From: Acidimicrobiia bacterium
GTDB taxonomy: Bacteria; Actinomycetota; Acidimicrobiia; Acidimicrobiales; Ilumatobacteraceae
Assembly: GCA_010025655.1 (NCBI GenBank)
Contig: RGSV01000019.1
Location: 1-11,557 of the forward strand
DNA: 11,557 nucleotides
Reading direction: 5' to 3'
A program made the translations under genes and the position numbers. The stretch's first letter is position 1, and each line of letters opens with the position of its first letter. Shown piece by piece: positions 6,502-11,557 of this stretch. The notes below the pieces were generated by a model, which worked only from the letters and a program-made list of their open reading frames with translations, had not been told where the DNA came from and searched no databases.

Positions 6502-6921
6502 ATGGCTTCGCTCTTCACTCGCATCATCAGTGGCGAGCTGCCTGGTCACTTTGCGCTGCGCGACGACCATTGTGTCGTGTTCATGACCATCGCCCCAATT
6601 CGCACCGGTCACGCACTCGTCGTGCCACGCGAACCCTATGACCACTGGGTCGACTTGCCGCCCGCACTCAGCACCCACGTGTTCAATGTGGCTCGCCAAG
6701 TCGGCATCGCGCAACGAAAAGCATTCGGCACCAAACGTGTGGGACTCGTGATCGCCGGCTTTGAGGTCAACCACTGTCATCTGCACTGCATTCCTGCCGA
6801 CGTGATGGACGATCTCAACTTCGCGCGCCAAGAACAAGGTGTCGCTGCCGAACGCCTGGCGAGTGCAGCCGCCACACTTGCCGCGCAGCTGCGCAACGAT
6901 GGAGTTCCCGGCGCGCTGTAA
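6502..6921 (+). CDS. HIT-family nucleotide hydrolase/transferase
   Basis: A 139-residue histidine-triad protein of the kind that hydrolyses nucleoside phosphoramidates, dinucleotides or adenylylated compounds. The HIT signature is His91-Cys-His93-Leu-His95-Cys-Ile (in VNHCHLHCIPAD), with His93 at the position of the usual nucleophile. The N-terminal MASLFTRIISGELPGHFALR block and the IRTGHALVVPREPYDHW segment (33-49) are typical. The zinc-binding N-terminal Cys pair of Hint-type proteins is absent, as in many actinobacterial members. The Cys residues inside the triad motif, where Val or Ile are commoner, are slightly unusual. It is divergent from the pgsA-like gene and convergent with the SRAP gene. 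The ATG is fixed by the family N-terminus and a TATCGT hexamer 6 nt upstream. The physiological substrate cannot be told from sequence. Confidence 0.93.
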   Translation: MASLFTRIISGELPGHFALRDDHCVVFMTIAPIRTGHALVVPREPYDHWVDLPPALSTHVFNVARQVGIAQRKAFGTKRVGLVIAGFEVNHCHLHCIPADVMDDLNFARQEQGVAAERLASAAATLAAQLRNDGVPGAL

Positions 6922-6955
6922 CTCGCGTACGCGGCAACACTCACGCGCTGTATAA

Positions 6956-6975
6956 GCGGCGCACTGCAGCGCCGC
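6956..6975. terminator. Perfect GC hairpin between convergent genes, probable bidirectional terminator
   Basis: The inverted repeat GCGGCGC (6956-6962) and GCGCCGC (6969-6975) forms a perfect 7-bp stem with a 6-nt loop (ACTGCA). It sits in the 58-nt gap between the stops of the HIT and SRAP genes. Read on the minus strand it is followed by TTATA; on the plus strand there is no T tract. A U-poor, stem-only terminator serving both genes is the likely role. Confidence 0.55.
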
Positions 6976-6979
6976 AAGG

Positions 6980-7690
6980 TCAGAACAGGGTCGTCTCAGC
7001 TGGCTCAATCAACTCGGGGCCGTTGTTGCGAACGGTGTTCACCGCGGTACTCACGCTGTAGTGACGCAGACGCTCAGGTGCAGCGGCGCGCAAGAGATGC
7101 AAGGGCGCAGGCTCACCTGACAGCCACTCACCGATATCGTCACCATCGAGCACGCACGGCATGCGATCGTGAATTGCCGCGAGGCGTTCATTCGGTGTCG
7201 TGGTAATGATTGCGCAACTGCGCACGAGTTCGCCGTTGCGTTCGGGGTCTTTCCACGTGGTCCAGAGCCCGGCCAATGCGAGAGCGACACCATCAGGTGA
7301 CGAGATGAAGTACGGGCGCTTGGGCGTCTTGGGCCCGGTAGCAACGTCAACGGTTCGCCATTCGTAATACCCGTCGACGGGAATCACGCATCGGTGCCGC
7401 GCGACCAAGTTGCGAAAACTTGGTTTTTCCGTCAGCGTCTCGCTACGCGCGTTAATCATGCTTGCTGCCCGTTTGCGGTCTTTTGACCATGAGGGCAGGA
7501 GGCCCCAATGGGCACGACGTAACACTCGGTCATTCGCCGAGTCATCGGTCTGTACGAGGGTCAAGATCTGCGTGGTAGGCGCGACGTTGTAGTTCGCGCG
7601 AAACTGCTCAGCGAATGGGTCGTCGAGCACGGCATCGAACAACAACGCCAAATCTGACGGGGCAGTCGTGGCGACAAAACGCCCACACAT
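6980..7690 (-). CDS. SRAP-domain DNA repair protein (YedK/HMCES-type abasic-site crosslinker)
   Basis: SRAP proteins form a stable thiazolidine crosslink with abasic sites in single-stranded DNA through an N-terminal Cys exposed by Met removal. The 236-residue protein has the whole set: Cys2 in MCGRF, YNVAPTT at 34-40, HWGLLPSW at 61-68, Asn80 in INARSET, Glu110 in DGYYEW and His174 in HDRMP. Because Cys2 must follow the initiator Met, the ATG at 7690 is fixed. An open frame extends to 7738, but those 16 extra residues (GGQEVGSSNLPSPT-like) are a translation of the neighbouring tRNA gene. The start codon lies 2 nt after the tRNA-Pro discriminator base, so there is no room for a ribosome binding site outside the tRNA. 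It converges on the HIT gene across a GC hairpin. Function is well supported by family. Confidence 0.95.
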   Translation of the reverse strand: MCGRFVATTAPSDLALLFDAVLDDPFAEQFRANYNVAPTTQILTLVQTDDSANDRVLRRAHWGLLPSWSKDRKRAASMINARSETLTEKPSFRNLVARHRCVIPVDGYYEWRTVDVATGPKTPKRPYFISSPDGVALALAGLWTTWKDPERNGELVRSCAIITTTPNERLAAIHDRMPCVLDGDDIGEWLSGEPAPLHLLRAAAPERLRHYSVSTAVNTVRNNGPELIEPAETTLF

Positions 7691-7692
7691 CG

Positions 7693-7767
7693 TCGGGCTG
7701 GGGAGATTTGAACTCCCGACCTCTTGTCCCCCAGACAAGCACGCTAACCAAGCTGCGCCACAGCCCG
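7693..7767 (-). tRNA. tRNA-Pro(GGG)
   Basis: On the minus strand a full cloverleaf folds. The acceptor stem is CGGGCTG/CAGCCCG (7 bp), the D stem GCGC/GCGT with loop AGCTTGGTTA, the anticodon stem CTTGT/ACAAG with loop CTGGGGG (anticodon GGG, proline), and the T stem GGGAG/CTCCC with loop TTCAAAT. The discriminator base is A at 7693. The CCA end is not encoded; the following bases are CG and then the SRAP ATG. It lies 14 nt after the stop of the small zinc-ribbon protein gene. Confidence 0.96.
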
Positions 7768-7781
7768 TTGCTACGGCGCGC

Positions 7782-8027
7782 TCAGTCTACAAAGAACGCA
7801 ATCACTCGCCAGCCGAGATACAACGCGAGCATCGCCATCAACAACTTAAAGTGCCAAGGTGCCCTCTCTCCGCTCATGCGCTTGAGTTCGCGCAATGAAA
7901 CATCGTCGGTCGATGTTGTACGGCTCGGCATTGCGAGATCGACGGACTTGCCACAGACCGGGCAGGCGCCTTCATTCGTGAGCGCCGACGGCGCAAAGTA
8001 CCTAGCGCACGGTTCACACCACGGCAT
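7782..8027 (-). CDS. Small zinc-ribbon protein with one C-terminal membrane segment
   Basis: An 81-residue hypothetical protein. Cys4, Cys7, Cys22 and Cys25 (MPWCEPCARYF..EGACPVCGK) form a likely zinc ribbon. A polar linker (30-55) leads to APWHFKLLMAMLALYLGWRV, where residues 60-80 form a probable single transmembrane helix, so the ribbon would face the cytoplasm if the tail anchors the protein. The shape resembles a short conserved actinobacterial hypothetical family I recall with an APWHFK-like motif, but I know no function. The ATG at 8027 has a GGGAG (8037-8041) 9 nt upstream, the only clear Shine-Dalgarno-like site in this window. It lies 59 nt downstream of der and 14 nt upstream of tRNA-Pro on the same strand. 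Confidence 0.85.
   Translation of the reverse strand: MPWCEPCARYFAPSALTNEGACPVCGKSVDLAMPSRTTSTDDVSLRELKRMSGERAPWHFKLLMAMLALYLGWRVIAFFVD
7784..7789 (-). promoter_or_regulatory. Possible -10 hexamer TAGACT before tRNA-Pro
   Basis: Minus-strand TAGACT fits TANNNT and ends 16 nt before the mature tRNA 5' end, which would leave a leader of about 10 nt for RNase P to remove. It overlaps the stop codon region of the upstream small gene. There is no clear -35, so the tRNA might instead be read through from der. Confidence 0.3.
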
Positions 8028-8086
8028 GGTGTTGTGCTCCCAGCGTGCCGAGATCGAGTGTGTGGGTCATTGTTGGATCGAGTGCG

Positions 8087-9421
8087 TCATCCTTGTTCTG
8101 AACGCTGTCGCACTCGCAGTTTGATTGGTGTCGAGCCAAAGCCGAACGCCTCGCGAATCGAGCGCTCGATGTAGCGCAGATACGCCTGGGGCAACTCACG
8201 ATTGACAAAGAGTGTGAACGTCGGTGGGTCGACAGCACCCTGCAGCGCGTAGAGAACTCGCGCCCCTTGGCCGGCTGGTTGTTGCTGCTGCGCGGCCGCC
8301 AACACTCGGTTGACGTCGCGAGTGGGCACTCGTCGGTGATACTGCACGATGGCCTCGGTCAATAGCGGTAACAGGCGATGCACGTTCTTGCCCGTCAACG
8401 CCGACAGCTTGACGATTGGTGAGTCACCGATGAAATACAGTCGGCGCTGCATCTCAATCTCCACCTCTTCTTTGCGTTCGGTGCTGAGCAGTTCCCACTT
8501 GTTCAATACGACGATGATCGGACACCCGCTTGCGTCAACACGTTCGGCCAAGCGCTGGTCTTGACTGGTCACCCCATCGACTGCGTCGATCACGAGCAAT
8601 GCGATGTCGGCCTCGTCAACGGCGCGCAGGGCACGCACGATCGAGTAATACTCCGTGCCAGGGTCGACCTTGCTACGGCGGCGCATGCCTGCGGTGTCGA
8701 CGAAAATCACGGGCCCGTTCTCGGTGTCCACACGCGTATCAATGGCATCGCGAGTGGTGCCCGCCATGTCGTGCACGATCGACCGTTCCTCACCGACGAG
8801 CCGATTGAACAACGTGCTCTTACCGACATTGGGGCGACCGACGATGGCGACACGTGGCTCCTTGGTGGCGGGGTCTCGCACGAAGGTGTCACTCTTGGCC
8901 AGGGGCTCGTTGTCGAGATTCAGTTGGTCAATGATGACGTCGAGCAAGTCACCCGACTTGCGCCCATGAATTGCCGACACCGGCACAGCGTCACCAAGAC
9001 CGAGCGCCAAGAATTGCCACAGGTCAGCCTCGCGTCGCGCGTTGTCTACTTTGTTCGCAACGAGCAGAATCGGGCGGCCTGTCGTGCGCAACCACGCGGC
9101 GATGGCTTCGTCGTCATCATGCACGTCGACTGAAGCATCGACGAGAAACAGCACGAGATCTGCAGATCGGGCGGCGGCTTCGACCTGACGGCTGACCTTC
9201 GAGTCGAGGGCGCTGCCACCGGGCATCCAACCACCCGTGTCGACCACATTGAAGTAGCGGCCGAGCCACTCAACTTCGCGGGTGTGGCGGTCGCGCGTGA
9301 CACCTGGTTGGTCTTCGACGATCGCCGCCTGCTCGCCCACGAAACGGTTGAAGAGCGTGCTCTTGCCGACATTTGGTCGACCGACGATGACGACGCTCTT
9401 GCGGGCGTCGGTCACATTCAC
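8087..9421 (-). CDS. der: GTPase Der (EngA), ribosome assembly
   Basis: Der is an essential tandem GTPase needed for 50S ribosomal subunit maturation. The first G domain has the P-loop GRPNVGKS at 14-21, the PGVTRD switch, DTGGW and NKVD. The second has GRPNVGKS at about 195-202, AGTTRD, DTAGM and NKWEL. The C-terminal KH-like domain ends PTFTLFVNRELPQAYLRYIE..IKLRVRQRSEQG. With a GTG start at 9421 the protein is 444 residues, normal for the family. I prefer 9421 because TAGCCT lies 7 nt upstream; GTG at 9415 is an alternative two residues shorter. The open frame continues to 9598, but that would run into ispH and its residues are not Der-like. It is divergent from ispH and followed by the small zinc-ribbon gene. 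Confidence 0.96.
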   Translation of the reverse strand: MNVTDARKSVVIVGRPNVGKSTLFNRFVGEQAAIVEDQPGVTRDRHTREVEWLGRYFNVVDTGGWMPGGSALDSKVSRQVEAAARSADLVLFLVDASVDVHDDDEAIAAWLRTTGRPILLVANKVDNARREADLWQFLALGLGDAVPVSAIHGRKSGDLLDVIIDQLNLDNEPLAKSDTFVRDPATKEPRVAIVGRPNVGKSTLFNRLVGEERSIVHDMAGTTRDAIDTRVDTENGPVIFVDTAGMRRRSKVDPGTEYYSIVRALRAVDEADIALLVIDAVDGVTSQDQRLAERVDASGCPIIVVLNKWELLSTERKEEVEIEMQRRLYFIGDSPIVKLSALTGKNVHRLLPLLTEAIVQYHRRVPTRDVNRVLAAAQQQQPAGQGARVLYALQGAVDPPTFTLFVNRELPQAYLRYIERSIREAFGFGSTPIKLRVRQRSEQG

Positions 9422-9428
9422 TTGGTTC

Positions 9429-9434
9429 AGGCTA
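9429..9434 (-). promoter_or_regulatory. Candidate leaderless -10 hexamer TAGCCT before der
   Basis: Minus-strand TAGCCT is followed by GAACCAA (7 nt) and the GTG at 9421. It lies exactly 17 bp from the plus-strand TACCGT of ispH, so each hexamer occupies the -35 position of the other. Confidence 0.5.
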
Positions 9435-9451
9435 ACGAGCACGCCGAACGG

Positions 9452-9457
9452 TACCGT
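9452..9457 (+). promoter_or_regulatory. Candidate -10 hexamer TACCGT before ispH
   Basis: TACCGT fits TANNNT and lies 9 nt before the ATG at 9467, predicting a 2-3 nt leader. It shares the 45-nt divergent gap with the der promoter candidate. Confidence 0.45.
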
Positions 9458-9466
9458 TGTTTTGCG

Positions 9467-10495
9467 ATGACGGTTGACCGAGTGTTGCTCGCCACCCCAC
9501 GCGGTTTTTGCGCCGGTGTCGAGATGGCCATCAAGGCACTCGCGTGGATGGTGCGCACGTTTGATGCTCCCGTGTACTGCTACCACGAGATCGTGCACAA
9601 CAAGATCGTCGTCGAACGGTTCACCAAGCGTGGCGTGGTCTTCGTTGATGACATCAGTGACGTGCCGCCGGGTCGCCCAATCATGTTGTCAGCGCACGGC
9701 ACGGCACCTGCAGTAGTCGATGCGGCCCGTGAGCGCGGCAGCTACATGGTCGACTCGGTATGTCCGCTCGTCACCAAGGTGCACCACGAAGTGCGCACGC
9801 GTGCGGGCAAGGGCTATCGCATCGTGTACGTCGGTCACGAAGGTCACGAAGAGGCGGTCGGAACCATGGCGGTGGCGCCAAGCGCAATCTCACTCGTTGA
9901 AACCGAAGCCCAGGTGCAGGCGTTGCCCGCGTTTGCCGAGCCCGTTGCGCTTTTGGCTCAAACCACCTTGTCGCACCGCGAGTGGGAAGGTGTCGCCGAC
10001 GCAGTGAAGGCGAAATTTCCGGCGGTGTGGACACCCGGGCGAAGCGATCTGTGTTTTGCCACCACCAATCGTCAGGCGTCGCTCACCAAGATCGCGGCCG
10101 AAGTTGACGCGATGATCGTCATCGGCTCGGAGAATTCGAGCAATACTCGTGCGCTCGAGCGGCTCGCCCACGATGTTGGCTGCAAACGCGTCTTGCGTGT
10201 GAATACCGCGGCTGAACTGCCCGCCGATCTAGACGGCATAATCGGCGTCACTGCGGGCGCCTCAGCCCCGGAAGAACTCGTTAGCGAAGTGATTGCCCGT
10301 CTCGCGCCGCGCGACGGTGTGCGCGAGGTGCGCGCGGTGGACGAAGACGAGTATTTTCCACCGCCACGCCACATTCGCGAACTGCAGTCGGCGATGGATG
10401 CCACCATCTCTGCGATGTGTGGCGCACCAAGCGGCAGCCGAGCGGCCTACAACGATCATTCGTTGTCAGCGAGCGCAGTGCTGGCTGCGTTGTAG
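9467..10495 (+). CDS. ispH: 4-hydroxy-3-methylbut-2-enyl diphosphate reductase
   Basis: IspH catalyses the last step of the MEP pathway, reducing HMBPP to IPP and DMAPP with a [4Fe-4S] cluster. The 342-residue protein has the three cluster cysteines: Cys15 (RGFCAGV), Cys99 (DSVCPLVTKVH) and Cys196 (SDLCFATTNRQ). Substrate-binding residues are also in place: His44 (HEIVHN), His77 (SAHGTAP), His127-Glu128 (GHEGHEEAVGT), the QTTLS threonines near 166-168 and the ENSSNT segment. The start ATG at 9467 gives the family N-terminus directly before LLATPRGFC; the frame upstream to 9284 is antisense to der and is rejected. The stop TAG lies in a 24-bp tandem duplication, so a second in-frame TAG follows eight codons later. 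The C-terminal tail (HSLSASAVLAAL) is low in conservation. Confidence 0.96.
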   Translation: MTVDRVLLATPRGFCAGVEMAIKALAWMVRTFDAPVYCYHEIVHNKIVVERFTKRGVVFVDDISDVPPGRPIMLSAHGTAPAVVDAARERGSYMVDSVCPLVTKVHHEVRTRAGKGYRIVYVGHEGHEEAVGTMAVAPSAISLVETEAQVQALPAFAEPVALLAQTTLSHREWEGVADAVKAKFPAVWTPGRSDLCFATTNRQASLTKIAAEVDAMIVIGSENSSNTRALERLAHDVGCKRVLRVNTAAELPADLDGIIGVTAGASAPEELVSEVIARLAPRDGVREVRAVDEDEYFPPPRHIRELQSAMDATISAMCGAPSGSRAAYNDHSLSASAVLAAL

Positions 10496-10520
10496 GGCGC
10501 AGTGCCCGCTGCGTTGTAGG
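10473..10520. repeat. 24-bp tandem duplication spanning the ispH stop codon
   Basis: Two adjacent 24-bp units, 10473-10496 and 10497-10520, both begin GCGCAGTGC and end GCTGCGTTGTAGG. They match at 22 of 24 positions, differing only at the tenth and eleventh bases (TG against CC). The unit is eight codons long, so the duplicate repeats the stop: TAG at 10493-10495 and an in-frame TAG at 10517-10519. Confidence 0.9.
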
Positions 10521-10536
10521 CGCGTCAGCCACGCGC
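10520..10536. terminator. Short GC hairpin between ispH and the acyl-CoA dehydrogenase gene
   Basis: GCGCGT (10520-10525) and ACGCGC (10531-10536) form a perfect 6-bp stem with loop CAGCC. It lies in the 81-nt gap between convergent stops. No T tract follows on either strand, so its role as a shared terminator is tentative. Confidence 0.35.
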
Positions 10537-10565
10537 AGGCTGTGCCTCTCGCAGGCTGTGCCACC
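10534..10565. repeat. 16-bp tandem repeat in the ispH/acyl-CoA dehydrogenase gap
   Basis: Two 16-bp units, 10534-10549 and 10550-10565, share the identical 13-mer CGCAGGCTGTGCC and match at 14 of 16 positions overall. Together with the 24-bp duplication just upstream, almost the whole gap between the two convergent genes is tandemly repeated sequence. Confidence 0.85.
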
Positions 10566-10576
10566 GCACAACCGTG

Positions 10577-11557
10577 CTAGTTGCGCGGCACCTGGCTCCA
10601 CGGAATCTCGCGGTCGACTCGCACGTCACCGGGCAGGCCGAGCACTCGCTCACCAAGAATGTTGCGCATCACTTCGCTGGTGCCACCCTCAATGCTGTTG
10701 GCTCGCGCTCGCAAGAACGCCTTCTGCAGCACGTCAGTCGGCCCCATCGCGGTCTCTGGTCGACGCATCGAGTAGTCGCCGTAGAGCATGCCGTCAGCAC
10801 CAAGTAGTTGCATGCAGAACGCATAGGTGTCTTTGTTCAGATCGGCACTCGCCATCTTGCCGATTGAACCCTCGGGGCCCGGGGCTCCGACCTTGCGGTT
10901 CTGTGCTGCGCGAATGTTGGTGAGGCGCAGCAACTCGGCGCGAATGTAGAGCTTCATCAGATCGTCACGGGTTGATGTGGTTTTGCGATCATCCGACAAC
11001 TTGCTCCACAACTTGAGCGCCTCACGAATCGGACCCGACGCCTTGGGTGGAATGATGCCGCCGATCGCGACTCGTTCGTTCATCAACGTGGTGAGCGACA
11101 CACGCCAGCCATCGCCGGGTTTGCCGAGCGTCTCGTTGGTCGGCACACGCGCGTCGGTGAAGAACACTTCATTGAACTCTGCTTCGCCGGTCATCTGGCG
11201 CAGTGGGCGCACTTCGACACCCGGAGCATGCATGTCAACCACCATCGCGGTGAGGCCGGCATGCTTCACCGCTTCAGGGTCGGTGCGCACGACAAGCAAT
11301 CCGTAGCGCGACACGTGGGCGAGCGTGGTCCATACCTTCTGCGCGTTCACGACCCACTCGTCGCCGTCGCGCACAGCCTTGCCCGAGAGCCCGGCAAAGT
11401 CTGAACCCGAGCCCGGCTCAGAGAACAGCTGGCACCAGATCTCTTCGCCAGTGAAGAGCGGTCGCAGGTAGCGACGCTTCTGCGCATCACTTCCCCACTC
11501 GACCACCGTCGGGCCGCACATGCCGTATCCGATCGGGTTGCGCAGATACGGGTTGGG
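10577..11557 (-). CDS. Acyl-CoA dehydrogenase, C-terminal part (5' end outside window)
   Basis: A flavoenzyme of the acyl-CoA dehydrogenase family that oxidises an acyl-CoA at the alpha-beta bond. The frame is open to the right edge (PNPYLRNPIGYG before the internal Met at 11521), so about 326 of a usual 380-400 residues are visible. Recognisable blocks are GPTVVEWGSDAQKRRYL, the FAD/substrate segment WCQLFSEPGSGSDFAG, the WVVNAQKVWTT strand, NEVFFTDARVP, and the C-terminal IEGGTSEVMRNILGERVLGLP. The Glu in IEGGTSE lies near where the catalytic base of many members is found, but I do not assign it with certainty. Chain-length or substrate specificity cannot be read. It converges on ispH across a repeat-rich 81-nt gap and ends in TAG at 10577-10579. 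Confidence 0.95.
   Translation of the reverse strand, partial: PNPYLRNPIGYGMCGPTVVEWGSDAQKRRYLRPLFTGEEIWCQLFSEPGSGSDFAGLSGKAVRDGDEWVVNAQKVWTTLAHVSRYGLLVVRTDPEAVKHAGLTAMVVDMHAPGVEVRPLRQMTGEAEFNEVFFTDARVPTNETLGKPGDGWRVSLTTLMNERVAIGGIIPPKASGPIREALKLWSKLSDDRKTTSTRDDLMKLYIRAELLRLTNIRAAQNRKVGAPGPEGSIGKMASADLNKDTYAFCMQLLGADGMLYGDYSMRRPETAMGPTDVLQKAFLRARANSIEGGTSEVMRNILGERVLGLPGDVRVDREIPWSQVPRN

Noticed and set aside
7691..7738. Longer start for the SRAP protein
   Set aside because: The extra residues are a translation of the tRNA-Pro gene, and Cys2 must follow the initiator Met.
8014..8070. 18-codon minus-strand frame (ATG at 8070) between der and the small zinc-ribbon gene
   Set aside because: Short, overlaps the next start, and has no ribosome binding site or leaderless hexamer at the right spacing.
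8816..9385. Near-identical sequences encoding GRPNVGKS at about 8816-8839 and 9356-9385
   Set aside because: These are the two homologous G domains of Der, not a separate DNA repeat.
9284..9466. N-terminal extension of ispH to 9284
   Set aside because: This part is antisense to the Der P-loop region; the family N-terminus begins at the ATG at 9467.
9422..9598. N-terminal extension of der to an ATG at 9598
   Set aside because: It would overlap ispH by more than 130 nt, adds 59 residues not seen in Der proteins, and a leaderless-type hexamer points to GTG 9421.
1..11557. CRISPR array, insertion sequence, prophage or integration site
   Set aside because: No regularly spaced repeats, transposase, integrase or terminal inverted repeats were seen. 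The SRAP gene beside the tRNA has no flanking tRNA-end duplication.

Overview
The window looks like a housekeeping stretch from an actinobacterial chromosome, most likely class Acidimicrobiia. It is GC-rich (about 60% by eye) and uses many GTG starts. The gene order around gcvH, a GarA-like FHA protein, two MerR regulators and a DUF151 protein matches the Mycobacterium tuberculosis Rv1822-Rv1832 neighbourhood as I remember it. The class-level assignment is an inference from protein character, not from a search. There are no mobile elements, phage genes or CRISPR arrays, and almost every base is in a gene.

Region 1 (1-6447) is the glycine cleavage locus. On the plus strand are the 3' part of gcvP and a small unknown helical protein. 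They converge on a long minus-strand block that reads, in transcription order: a CDP-alcohol phosphatidyltransferase (pgsA-like), gcvH, a zinc-ribbon/FHA protein (GarA-like), a FtsR-like MerR regulator, a DUF151 bifunctional-nuclease-family protein, a second MerR-type regulator and gcvT. P, H and T proteins of the glycine cleavage system are therefore all here; the L protein (dihydrolipoamide dehydrogenase) is not. GarA homologues control 2-oxoglutarate/glutamate flux by phosphorylation, so the locus couples one-carbon and amino-acid metabolism with signalling and cell-division control.

Region 2 (6448-7767) holds a HIT-family hydrolase on the plus strand, divergent from pgsA. It converges on a minus-strand SRAP (HMCES/YedK-type) abasic-site DNA repair protein across a perfect GC hairpin. 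The SRAP start codon lies only 2 nt downstream of a tRNA-Pro(GGG).

Region 3 (7782-11557) holds a small zinc-ribbon/membrane protein and the ribosome-assembly GTPase Der on the minus strand. Divergent from Der is ispH (last step of the MEP isoprenoid pathway) on the plus strand. ispH converges on the C-terminal part of an acyl-CoA dehydrogenase that runs off the right edge. The ispH stop codon sits in an almost perfect 24-bp tandem duplication.

The strongest pattern not explained by the gene list is promoter-like. Seven genes that begin a block, or follow a short gap, have a TANNNT hexamer 6-9 nt before the start codon and no recognisable Shine-Dalgarno sequence. This is the signature of leaderless or nearly leaderless transcription. 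Otherwise the window is ordinary core genome; I see no evidence for a wholly new system.
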